A DNA stretch of 9,512 nt from positions 1 through 9,512 of the forward strand of contig JAISRW010000016.1 of NCBI GenBank assembly GCA_031273405.1. The letters run 5' to 3'. The DNA is from Treponema sp. Its GTDB lineage: Bacteria; Spirochaetota; Spirochaetia; Treponematales; Breznakiellaceae. This document shows positions 1-5,896 of this stretch, one piece after another. Within the stretch, counting starts at the first letter, position 1, and each line of letters opens with the position of its first letter. The notes under the pieces were generated by a model that saw only the letters and a program-made list of their open reading frames with translations, was not told where the DNA came from and did no database searches. A program made the translations under genes and the position numbers.

Positions 1-2
1 TC

Positions 3-352
3 GGGGACATGTCCCCAGTCATCGGGGACATGTCCCCAGTCATCGGGGACATGTCCCCAGCCTTCGGGGACGTGTCCCCAGCCATCGGGGACGTGTCCCC
101 AGCCATCGGGGACGTGTCCCCAGCCATCGGGGACGTGTCCCCAGTCATCGGGGACATGTCCCCAGTCATCGGGGACATGTCCCCAGCCTTCGGGGACGTG
201 TCCCCAGTCATCGGGGACGTGTCCCCAGTCATCGGGGACATGTCCCCAAGCGTCGGGGACGTGTCCCCAGTCATCGGGGACATGTCCCCAGGCGTCGGGG
301 ACGTGTCCCCAGCCATCGGGGACATGTCCCCAGTCATCGGGGACGTGTCCCC
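3..352. repeat. 17-copy, 21-bp tandem repeat with a palindromic core
   Basis: Seventeen cores start every 21 bp from position 3 to 339. Each is GGGGAC-(A/G)T-GTCCCC followed by a 7-bp linker. The arms GGGGAC and GTCCCC are identical in all 17 units. The centre is AT (a perfect 14-bp palindrome) in 8 units and GT in 9. Linkers are agtcatc, agccatc, agccttc, aagcgtc or aggcgtc, and the last core runs into unique sequence. The array continues past the left edge or begins at it, so the copy number is a minimum. Each unit can form a 6-bp stem on either strand. Spacers are not unique, so this is not a CRISPR array. Confidence 0.95.
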
Positions 353-419
353 GGCCGGAAACGCGGCGGACAAACCCTCAACCGAACAGGCTCCTCAGCA
401 TAAAGCCTATCCCGAATAA
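3..419 (+). CDS. Possible heptapeptide-repeat protein, 5' end outside window
   Basis: This reading frame is open from the left edge to a TAA at 417-419. It encodes 17 heptads of the form (M/V)-S-P-x-x-G-D, where the variable pair is VI, AI, AF, SV or GV. A unique polar tail of about 20 residues follows, ending in AYPE. The first Met is at 9-11, but every M-type heptad supplies an ATG and the frame is open to the edge, so the true start is unknown. No ribosome binding site, signal peptide or domain is visible. The array is also open in both other forward frames, so an open frame is weak evidence of coding. In favour of coding, the unit is exactly 21 bp and the frame continues through unique sequence to a stop. 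It could equally be a non-coding palindromic tandem array that happens to be open. No function can be assigned. Confidence 0.35.
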   Translation, partial: GDMSPVIGDMSPVIGDMSPAFGDVSPAIGDVSPAIGDVSPAIGDVSPVIGDMSPVIGDMSPAFGDVSPVIGDVSPVIGDMSPSVGDVSPVIGDMSPGVGDVSPAIGDMSPVIGDVSPAGNAADKPSTEQAPQHKAYPE

Positions 420-443
420 ATTGGAAAAGAATTGTAACCACAA

Positions 444-458
444 CGGACCGAAGGTCCG
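444..458. repeat. Short perfect hairpin, 6-bp stem
   Basis: CGGACC-GAA-GGTCCG is a perfect 6-bp inverted repeat around a 3-nt loop. It lies 24 nt after the stop of the repeat ORF. No T-run follows on either strand, so it is not a typical intrinsic terminator. Its arm sequence recurs at 537-542, 583-588 and 606-611. Confidence 0.7.
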
Positions 459-467
459 ACCTCACGT

Positions 468-542
468 CGAACCGTGAACCGCGAACCGCGAACCGCGAAC
501 CTTCGGTTCGATGGTTCGATGGTTCGATGGTTCGATGGTCCG
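468..542. repeat. Tandem-repeat hairpin, 7-nt period left arm and 8-nt period right arm
   Basis: The left arm has GAACC at 469, 476, 483, 490 and 497 (unit GAACCGC or GAACCGT). The right arm has GGTTCGAT at 505, 513, 521 and 529, then GGTCCG at 537. The arms are complementary around the loop TTC at 502-504. Successive pairings are 496-501 with 505-510, 489-494 with 513-518, 482-487 with 521-526, 475-480 with 529-534 (one G-U wobble as RNA) and 468-473 with 537-542 (one mismatch). Each is separated by a small internal loop of one or two bases. No T-run follows, so a terminator role is not supported. Confidence 0.8.
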
Positions 543-576
543 CCAACACGGACGTAAAAAAATTATCTATAAATTA

Positions 577-586
577 GTCCGCGGAC
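577..586. repeat. Perfect 10-bp palindrome
   Basis: GTCCGCGGAC is fully self-complementary and directly follows the AT-rich island. Its right half continues into CGGACC at 583-588, which can also pair with GGTCCG at 606-611 as a 6-bp stem with a 17-nt loop. It may be an operator-like site or belong to the same inverted-repeat family as the two hairpins upstream. No function is visible. Confidence 0.45.
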
Positions 587-670
587 CTGTCTGTGGGGTC
601 AGTGCGGTCCGTGGTTATGCTTAAATTTCCTCCTTCCTGCCGGGATTCGGCCGAAATCGCGCCGGACGGC

Positions 671-699
671 TTGAATTAACCTCCCTTTGGTAGTAGAGT
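671..699 (+). promoter_or_regulatory. Candidate sigma70-type promoter for cheW
   Basis: TTGAAT at 671-676 (4 of 6 matches to TTGACA) is separated by exactly 17 bp from TAGAGT at 694-699 (4 of 6 to TATAAT). Transcription would begin near 705-707, giving a leader of roughly 38 nt before the cheW ATG. Both boxes are imperfect and the call is by eye only. No better-spaced pair was seen between 420 and 743. Confidence 0.4.
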
Positions 700-733
700 A
701 AAGACAGGGGATTGGTCCTTACAGAAGATTCCG

Positions 734-739
734 GGGGAG
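734..739 (+). promoter_or_regulatory. Ribosome binding site of cheW
   Basis: GGGGAG lies 4 nt before the ATG at 744. It fits a Shine-Dalgarno sequence and fixes the cheW start. Confidence 0.7.
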
Positions 740-743
740 TTCT

Positions 744-1217
744 ATGGTCGAGAAAAGTCAGCAGCTGGTAACCTTTCAATTGGGTGAAGAATTGTACGGT
801 ATCAATATCATGGATGTTAAGGAGATTGTCCGGGTGCAGGCCATACGGGTCATCCCGAACGCTCCGGCCTATGTAGAAGGAATTTTTAACCTCCGCAGCG
901 AAATTATTCCGATAATCAATCTGCATAAGCGGTTCCACCTTAAAAAAGCCGCGGCTTCTGAAGAGGACGAGCTTTTATCCGGGTTTATTATCCTGGATAT
1001 CGACGGCATGAAGCTGGGGGTCATCATCGACCGGGTTTCCCGGGTGGTCACCATCGAGAAAGAAGAGATTCAGCCGCCCCCGCAGATGGTAAGCGGCATC
1101 GGGGCGGAGTACATTCAGGGCGTGGTGCGGCAGGAAACAGGCTACCTGGTCATTCTGGCTATCCGGGACCTCTTTAATCCCAAAGAACTCCAAAAGATCG
1201 TCGAACTGCGGAGATAA
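744..1217 (+). CDS. cheW: Chemotaxis coupling protein CheW
   Basis: A 157-residue protein that is a single CheW domain over essentially its whole length. CheW is the cytoplasmic adaptor linking methyl-accepting chemoreceptors to the histidine kinase CheA. The N-terminal strand pattern QLVTFQLGEELYGI (residues 7-20) is typical, followed by VKEIVR (25-30) and IRVIPNAPAYVEGIFNLRSE (34-53). IPIINLHKRF (55-64) corresponds to the usual IVPIVDL segment. In the normally conserved NLRG turn the Gly is Ser (N49-L50-R51-S52). The middle strands FIILDIDGMKLGVIIDRV (81-98) and the C-terminal YIQGVVR and LAIRDLF motifs complete the fold. Length is normal for the family. The start is supported by the GGGGAG site just upstream. 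No cheA, cheY or receptor gene lies in the window, so its receptor cluster cannot be inferred. A gap of 51 bp separates it from the next gene. Confidence 0.96.
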   Translation: MVEKSQQLVTFQLGEELYGINIMDVKEIVRVQAIRVIPNAPAYVEGIFNLRSEIIPIINLHKRFHLKKAAASEEDELLSGFIILDIDGMKLGVIIDRVSRVVTIEKEEIQPPPQMVSGIGAEYIQGVVRQETGYLVILAIRDLFNPKELQKIVELRR

Positions 1218-1256
1218 ACTGCCGCCTGAAACAAATCATCCGGCGGCGCCGGGGGC

Positions 1257-1262
1257 TTGAGG
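1257..1262 (+). promoter_or_regulatory. Ribosome binding site deciding the start of the DegT-like gene
   Basis: The in-frame TTG at 1257 could be read as a start, but the segment TTGAGG, continuing to GAGGT, is a good Shine-Dalgarno match placed 6 nt before the ATG at 1269. The ATG is therefore preferred, and the protein then begins MKIEVYSPTIRR, a natural start for the family. Confidence 0.6.
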
Positions 1263-1268
1263 TATTAC

Positions 1269-2402
1269 ATGAAAATTGAAGTTTACTCCCCGACCATCAG
1301 GCGTAAAGAGATGGACGCCGTGCTTACCGCGCTGGTGGAGGATAAAATCGGTCCCGGCGAGCAGTCGAAGCTCCTGATCCATAGCGCCCGGGAAAAGCTC
1401 TCCTTCGATTATTGCGCCGCCCTGCGGAGCCCGGCCATAGCCCTGTATATGGCCTTGAAGTCCCTCGATTTGCGGGACGGCCAGGGGGTTGCCTTGTCGG
1501 CCCTGTCTCCCCTGTACTACGTCCGGGTGCTGGAAGATCTCAGGCTCAAACCCCTATACTGCGACGTCCTTCCTTCCGCTGCGTATATGGGCCGGGAGAC
1601 TATCGAGGCCGCCGTCCGGGCCAAGAGCGGGGAACTGGAGGTCCGGGCCGTTATCCTGCATCATACCCTGGGGTACTTCCCCGACGGGGCGGCGGTGGCG
1701 GGGCTGGGCATCCCGGTGATTGAGGATTGTTCCCAGAGCTACGGAACGGTGTACGGGGAGGAAAAGGCCGCCGACGGAAGCGGCCCCCCCGCCGGGGCGG
1801 CGCCTCCCGCCTCCTATGCGGGGAGTTCCGGGGTGTTTACGATTCTGGGCCTGGAAGAGCGGGACATGCTGACCTCGGGGGGGGGCGCCCTGCTGTACGC
1901 GTCCAACCGCCGGGACGGGGCGGTCCTGCGGGGCCTGGGGGATCTGCCGCCTGAGTACGGCCTTCCGGATATGAACGCGGCCATGGCGGTGGTCCAGTTC
2001 CGGGAATCGGCCAAAAACCTGGCCAAACGCGCCGAGATCGCCCGGGTCTATAACCAGTCGGCCCTGAGGACCAGGCATCAGCGGTTTATTCAGCATGATG
2101 TTTCGGACAAAGCCGCCCGGAACGAGGGGGAGGAAGCCCCCCGGAGCGTGGAATACAATAATTTTTCCTTTCCCCTGATCCTGGAAACCGGCATGAAGGA
2201 CGTCAAAGCCTATGCCAGGCGCAAAGATATTGCGGTGGAAAGCGCCTTCGAGCATACCCCCGTGGGGCTGGGCATGGCCGCTCAGGAAGATTGCCCCGAG
2301 GCGTATTCCCTTTCCCTCAGGACCGTTCTGTTTCCGCTGTATCCCCGGCTGGGGGTTCAGGAAATCGAACGGGTCTCCAAGCTTATTCTCACCCTGCCTT
2401 AG
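1269..2402 (+). CDS. DegT/DnrJ/EryC1/StrS-family protein lacking the PLP lysine
   Basis: A 377-residue protein from ATG 1269 (381 from TTG 1257). The fold type I sugar-aminotransferase layout is recognisable throughout (numbering from 1269). It has the N-terminal EVYSPTIRRKEMDAVL and IGPGEQ. VIEDCSQSYG (150-159) includes the Asp expected to contact the PLP ring nitrogen. MNAAMAVVQFRE (235-246) and a C-terminal LFPLYPRLGVQEIERV (354-369) are also present. Family members normally carry a Lys that forms the Schiff base, in a context like F-S-F-x-x-x-K. Here the segment is FTILGLE with Glu196 at that place (codon 1854-1856). The usual SGT-A-L phosphate-binding segment is also altered, to RSPAIAL (53-59). 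A Gly/Pro/Ala-rich insert lies at about 168-184. The catalytic chemistry is therefore probably lost, and a structural, binding or regulatory role is possible. The T. pallidum relative was, as I recall, annotated as SpsC-like. NadK follows 11 bp downstream. Confidence 0.85.
   Translation: MKIEVYSPTIRRKEMDAVLTALVEDKIGPGEQSKLLIHSAREKLSFDYCAALRSPAIALYMALKSLDLRDGQGVALSALSPLYYVRVLEDLRLKPLYCDVLPSAAYMGRETIEAAVRAKSGELEVRAVILHHTLGYFPDGAAVAGLGIPVIEDCSQSYGTVYGEEKAADGSGPPAGAAPPASYAGSSGVFTILGLEERDMLTSGGGALLYASNRRDGAVLRGLGDLPPEYGLPDMNAAMAVVQFRESAKNLAKRAEIARVYNQSALRTRHQRFIQHDVSDKAARNEGEEAPRSVEYNNFSFPLILETGMKDVKAYARRKDIAVESAFEHTPVGLGMAAQEDCPEAYSLSLRTVLFPLYPRLGVQEIERVSKLILTLP
1877..1885 (+). repeat. Nine-G homopolymer inside the DegT-like gene
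   Basis: An uninterrupted run of nine G bases in the coding sequence (TSGGGA). A seven-C run lies 87 bp upstream at 1784-1790. Runs of this kind are prone to slippage, and poly-G tracts are known to cause phase variation in Treponema pallidum. A one-base change would truncate the protein. Confidence 0.8.
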
Positions 2403-2413
2403 GGAGCTTGAGC

Positions 2414-3310
2414 GTGAGCGGTTTGAATGTTCCGCGCCCTGAGGGGGCAGTACTGTTTATCAACCCCAAAAAAGACTGCGCCCGGACCCTGGCGGAAGCG
2501 GTTCAGGCCGAATTGGACCGCCGGAACATCCCCTGGGATACCTTTTGCTTTGACCGGAAGCCCGATTTTACCGCCCAGGCGGGATACCGGATAGCCTTCA
2601 GCCTGGGAGGCGACGGAACCGTGCTCTACGCGGCCAGGGCTATGGCGCCCCTGGGGGTGCCGGTTTTTCCGGTCAACCTGGGGACCCTGGGCTTTATCGC
2701 CGCGATTCACGCCGGGGAATGGCTTGAAGTTTTTGAACGCTGGCTCCAGGGGACCGCGGGTCTTTCCCGGAGGCTCATGCTTGCCGCGGCGGTTATGCGG
2801 GGGGGCAGGGAAGTGGTCAGGGGGATATGCCTCAACGACATTGTTATTTCGGCCTCCGGAATCGCCAAGCTCATCAGGCTCCGGGTCAGTTCGGGGGATA
2901 TGTCCCTGGGGGAATACCGTTCCGACGGCCTCATCGCGGCCACCCCCACGGGGTCCACCGCTTATTCGGTCGCCGCGGGAGGGCCCATCCTGGATCCGGA
3001 ACTGGAAGCCCTGATCGTTAATCCTATCTGCCCCTTTACCCTGTCCCACCGGCCCATGGTGCTGCCGTCGGGGGAAACGCTCACGGTGGAGGTCGACGCG
3101 GAGCAGCGGAGCGGGGTGCTGCTTACCGCGGACGGCCAGGTGACCGAGCCCCTGGAGCCGGGGGATACCATACTGATTGCCAAGGCCCCTCACCCGGCCC
3201 TGTTGATTGCCTCGGGCCGGAAAAGTTTTTACCATGCCTTGAGGACCAAATTGTCCTGGCTGGGTGTTCCGGGGGACGCCGGGGCTTCTTCGGGAGGATG
3301 CCATGCTTGA
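2414..3310 (+). CDS. nadK: NAD kinase
   Basis: A 298-residue ATP-NAD kinase, which phosphorylates NAD to NADP in the cytoplasm. The GTG at 2414 is chosen because AGGGAG at 2401-2406 sits 7 nt upstream and the protein then starts just before the first strand (GAVLFINPKK, residues 11-20). Longer versions of the frame run back into the previous gene. The diagnostic GGDG is at 65-68 in FSLGGDGTVLYAA. VNLGTLGF (87-94) and NDIVI (141-145) follow. The second hallmark, the DG-TPTGSTAY-AGGP block, lies at 171-191. Length matches bacterial NadK. The last residues (about 286-298, GVPGDAGASSGGCHA region) look like a low-complexity extension and overlay the recN ribosome binding site. The gene overlaps recN by 8 bp, so translation of the two is probably coupled. 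A G7 run lies at 2799-2805. Confidence 0.96.
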   Translation: MSGLNVPRPEGAVLFINPKKDCARTLAEAVQAELDRRNIPWDTFCFDRKPDFTAQAGYRIAFSLGGDGTVLYAARAMAPLGVPVFPVNLGTLGFIAAIHAGEWLEVFERWLQGTAGLSRRLMLAAAVMRGGREVVRGICLNDIVISASGIAKLIRLRVSSGDMSLGEYRSDGLIAATPTGSTAYSVAAGGPILDPELEALIVNPICPFTLSHRPMVLPSGETLTVEVDAEQRSGVLLTADGQVTEPLEPGDTILIAKAPHPALLIASGRKSFYHALRTKLSWLGVPGDAGASSGGCHA

Positions 3311-5081
3311 AGAATTGAGCGTTCGTAACTTCGCGCTGATCGATTCGCTTTCCCTTTCGTTTGACCGGGGTTTCAGCGTCCTCACCGGGGAAACCGGGGC
3401 GGGGAAATCCATCATCGTGGGGAGCATAAGCTTCCTGCTGGGCGCCAGGGCCGACGCGGAGGTGATCCGTTCCGGCTGCGACGAAGCCCAGGTTTCGGCG
3501 GTGGTTTTTGCCGCCCCGGGGAGCGCGGACGCCCTGGACTGGCTTAAGGCCAGGGACATCGAAACCGACGAGGGCAGGATCATCGTCCGCCGGAGCGTGA
3601 AAGCCTCCGGGAGGGGTTCGATCTATATTCAGAACGTTCCGGTCACCCGGGGCGAACTGGCCGAATTTATGGGGTTCCTCTTTGATCTTCACGGGCAGCA
3701 CGCCCACGAATCGCTTTTGAGGAAGGAAACCCACCGGAAGTACCTGGATCGTTTTGCCGGCCTGGAAGACCCGGCGGCGGAATTCAACAGGGTTTTCCTG
3801 GAACTGGCTGAAAAAAGAAAGGCCCTGGAAGCTTCCCTGGGTTCCGAACGGGACCGGGATACCCGGCTTGAGATCCTGAACTACGGCGTGGAAGAGATAG
3901 AAAAGGCGGCGCCCAAAAGCGGGGAGATTCGGGAGCTTGAAGCCGAAGCCCAGCGGCTTTCGGACTTTGAACGGCTGGCGGCCCAGGTTAACACCGCCTC
4001 TTCCGCTCTTTTCGCCGGGGAGACTTCCCTCTTGGGCCTCGCCCGGAGGGCCAGGGCGGCTATGGAAAGCGCCGCCGCCATCGACGAGGGGCTTGCGCCG
4101 CTCTTGAAGCGCATGGAGGATCTCTATTATGAGGCCGAGGATTTGGCCGGGGAATTCAGGAATTACGAAGAAAATCTCACCTACGATCCCCAGCGCCTGG
4201 AAACGGTGGAAGAACGGCTGGCCCTCCTTTACAAGCTGAAAAAAAAATACCCCTCCCCGGGCGCTTCTTCCGGGAACCCTTCCCTGCCGGGGCAAACCGG
4301 CGACGAATGGGGGATTTTGGCCTGGAAGGAAGAAGCCCTGGCGGAAATCGAAGCCTTGAGCGGGGCCGGGGAAAACCGGGACAGGCTTAAGGCCGAAATC
4401 GGCCGCCTGGAACGGGATCTCTCCTCACGGGCGGCCGCTCTGAGCGCCGCCCGCGCCGAAGGGGCAAAACGCCTGGGCCGGGAAATTACCGGGATTCTCT
4501 CCCGCCTGGGCATGCCCCGGGCGGCCTTTTCCGCGGCGGTTCTTTCCAAAGGGGCCGGGCGGGAAGGGGGAGAAAAAGCCTCCCTCCTCTGCGGCCCCTG
4601 GGGCGCCGACGATGTGGAATTCATGATTTCCGCCAATGCCGGAGAACCCCTGAAGGAGCTCGCCAGGATTGCCTCGGGAGGGGAGCTTTCGAGGGTGATG
4701 CTGGCCGTCAAGACCATCCTTTCCGGCGGCGCCGCGGCGGGAAAGGATCTTTCGGCGGACACCCTGGTTTTTGACGAGATCGATACCGGCATAGGGGGAG
4801 AGGTGGCCCTGGCGGTGGGGGAATACCTGTCCCGGATAGGCGGGAAGAAGCAGATCTTCTGCGTTACCCATCTTGCAAGTATTGCCGTTCGGGCGGATAA
4901 TCACTTTAAAGTAGAAAAAAAAGTGATTCCCGGAGGGGCCGGCGATAGAACCGTCACGGGACTTGTCAGGCTGGAAAGGGAGGAACGGCGGCGGGAGATT
5001 GCCAGGATGCTGGCGGGGGACGCCGGCGCCGCGGCCCTTGCCCACGCGGATGAATTGCTGGAAAAGTACGGACGGAGTTAG
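3303..5081 (+). CDS. recN: DNA repair protein RecN
   Basis: A 592-residue SMC-like ATPase acting early in double-strand break repair. The N-terminal half-domain has LSVRNFALIDSLSLSF, then Walker A GETGAGKS at 29-36. The C-terminal half-domain has the signature ASGGELSRVMLA at 457-468, Walker B with catalytic Glu in TLVFDEIDTGIGG at 487-499, and the switch CVTH at 520-523. Between them lie long Glu/Arg/Ala-rich helices (about 155-430) that form the RecN coiled coil. It is interrupted near 316-335 by a Pro/Gly/Ser-rich loop that may be the hinge. The protein is slightly longer than E. coli RecN (about 553). The ATG at 3303 is preceded by GGGAGG at 3292-3297. It overlaps nadK by 8 bp, and the next gene starts 2 bp after its stop. 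An A9 run at 4239-4247 lies in the Lys codons before the loop. All ATPase motifs are intact. Confidence 0.97.
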   Translation: MLEELSVRNFALIDSLSLSFDRGFSVLTGETGAGKSIIVGSISFLLGARADAEVIRSGCDEAQVSAVVFAAPGSADALDWLKARDIETDEGRIIVRRSVKASGRGSIYIQNVPVTRGELAEFMGFLFDLHGQHAHESLLRKETHRKYLDRFAGLEDPAAEFNRVFLELAEKRKALEASLGSERDRDTRLEILNYGVEEIEKAAPKSGEIRELEAEAQRLSDFERLAAQVNTASSALFAGETSLLGLARRARAAMESAAAIDEGLAPLLKRMEDLYYEAEDLAGEFRNYEENLTYDPQRLETVEERLALLYKLKKKYPSPGASSGNPSLPGQTGDEWGILAWKEEALAEIEALSGAGENRDRLKAEIGRLERDLSSRAAALSAARAEGAKRLGREITGILSRLGMPRAAFSAAVLSKGAGREGGEKASLLCGPWGADDVEFMISANAGEPLKELARIASGGELSRVMLAVKTILSGGAAAGKDLSADTLVFDEIDTGIGGEVALAVGEYLSRIGGKKQIFCVTHLASIAVRADNHFKVEKKVIPGGAGDRTVTGLVRLEREERRREIARMLAGDAGAAALAHADELLEKYGRS

Positions 5082-5083
5082 CC

Positions 5084-5887
5084 ATGGCGAAGATCTTTTC
5101 TGAAGATCGGCATCAATATTTTGACAAAATAAAACCCTTTAAGACCGCCATTGAGTCGTACCTCAAAAAGGAACAAACCGTATTGGCGCTTCTTAACAAA
5201 GACGACCCGGGAGCGGCGGTCAAGAAGCTTGCCCTGGCCGACGGGATGATCAGCCTGACCTCTTATTATATTATCCTTTCGGGGGTTTCCCAGGCCATGC
5301 TGAAGCTCAAGAACGAAGAAGCCCTCAACGAAGGGAGAAAATCCCTTTATAAGGCGGTTATCTATCTTGAGGAAGTGGTAAGCCGCCACCTGGACGCTCC
5401 CTTTTCGGATTACGAGGAAAAACTTGCCGCGATTGGTTCCGTAGGCCCCCGGCGGCGCTACCTCCTGGTCCGCCGGCTGGGCCTGGCGATACAGCTCCTG
5501 GAAAACGCCTACGGGGATAATACCAAGTGGAGATGGTCCTTTGTTGAACTTGAAGGCCGCTATACGGCGGCGGCAAAAAATCTCATTGACCTTAAAAACG
5601 CGGTAGCCAATACGGATCCCCGGTCCCCGGATTACGAACCCACCATGCGGCACCTGAGGATGGTTAAAAAGCTTTTAATGCAGGCGGCGGACCGTTACCG
5701 GGAAAAATACGAGCTTTCGACAAACCGCGTTGACGATTTTAAAATGGGCATCAATTTTTTAGCCGCCCTCAGGCGGATTCACCTTCTCATGGGAGAAAAA
5801 GACGGTGTCGAGACGGTCAAAAAAAAGCTGGATATTTGGTCGGAAAAACTGGAAACAGACTCAAAGAAGCATTACGAGCGGTCTTAA
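5084..5887 (+). CDS. Helical hypothetical protein downstream of recN
   Basis: A 267-residue protein I do not recognise. The start is ATG 5084, 2 bp after the recN stop, with GGAG at 5074-5077 as ribosome binding site, so it is very likely translated with recN. It has no signal peptide and no membrane segment. A moderately hydrophobic stretch at 55-72 (MISLTSYYIILSGVSQAM) is interrupted by polar residues and suits a buried helix better. The sequence is almost wholly helical and charged, rich in Lys, Glu, Arg and Leu. It has a basic GPRRRYLLVRR segment (121-131), a WRWSFVELEGRY segment (149-160) and a Lys/Glu-rich C-terminus. No catalytic motif is visible. An N-terminal helical-bundle scaffold or a partner of a neighbouring protein is possible, but this is a guess from composition. 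Base use looks more AT-rich than in recN. An A8 run lies at 5819-5826. Confidence 0.85.
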   Translation: MAKIFSEDRHQYFDKIKPFKTAIESYLKKEQTVLALLNKDDPGAAVKKLALADGMISLTSYYIILSGVSQAMLKLKNEEALNEGRKSLYKAVIYLEEVVSRHLDAPFSDYEEKLAAIGSVGPRRRYLLVRRLGLAIQLLENAYGDNTKWRWSFVELEGRYTAAAKNLIDLKNAVANTDPRSPDYEPTMRHLRMVKKLLMQAADRYREKYELSTNRVDDFKMGINFLAALRRIHLLMGEKDGVETVKKKLDIWSEKLETDSKKHYERS

Positions 5888-5896
5888 AAAATCAGG

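Larger units (their letters stand above)
420..743. other. Intergenic region with hairpins and a candidate promoter, no gene seen
   Basis: These 324 bp lie between the repeat ORF and cheW. The left half is dominated by inverted repeats: a hairpin at 444-458, a tandem-repeat hairpin at 468-542, a palindrome at 577-586, and a GGTCCG element at 606-611 that can pair with 583-588. An AT-rich island, including an A7 run at 556-562, sits at about 555-577 in otherwise GC-rich DNA. The right half holds a candidate sigma70 promoter at 671-699 and the cheW ribosome binding site. Minus-strand frames over this stretch are repetitive translations of the repeats, or overlap cheW, and are not supported as genes. 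Confidence 0.7.

Noticed and set aside
3..352. CRISPR array
   Set aside because: The repeat unit is 21 bp with near-identical 7-bp linkers and no unique spacers, and no cas gene is present.
3..352. Match of GGACATGTCC to the eukaryotic p53 half-site
   Set aside because: The match is real, but p53 does not exist in bacteria; it simply reflects a palindrome of this type.
505..542. tRNA T-arm-like motif GGTTCGAT
   Set aside because: The motif is tandemly repeated and no acceptor stem, anticodon arm or CCA end can be drawn around it.
444..542. Intrinsic terminator after the repeat ORF
   Set aside because: The hairpins are strong, but neither is followed by a run of T on the + strand; an A-run occurs downstream instead.
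334..549. Minus-strand 71-residue ORF
   Set aside because: Its sequence is largely a translation of the GGTTCGAT and GAACCGC repeats and of the end of the heptad array, with no ribosome binding site.
622..646. Sigma28-like promoter TAAA...GCCGGGAT before cheW
   Set aside because: The spacing is 13 instead of about 15 nt and the -10 half matches only about 5 of 8 positions; the sigma70-like pair at 671-699 has better spacing.
1221..1247. Terminator after cheW
   Set aside because: GCCGCC and GGCGGC can pair with a 15-nt loop, but no T-run follows and the next gene begins at once.
2399..4295. Long minus-strand ORFs opposite nadK and recN (about 390 residues each)
   Set aside because: They are antisense to clearly conserved genes, show Pro/Gly/Arg-rich composition typical of shadow frames in GC-rich DNA, and have no recognisable domain.
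5121..5126. Perfect TTGACA inside the hypothetical gene
   Set aside because: No -10 box lies at 15 to 17 bp spacing, so it is probably a chance match in coding sequence.
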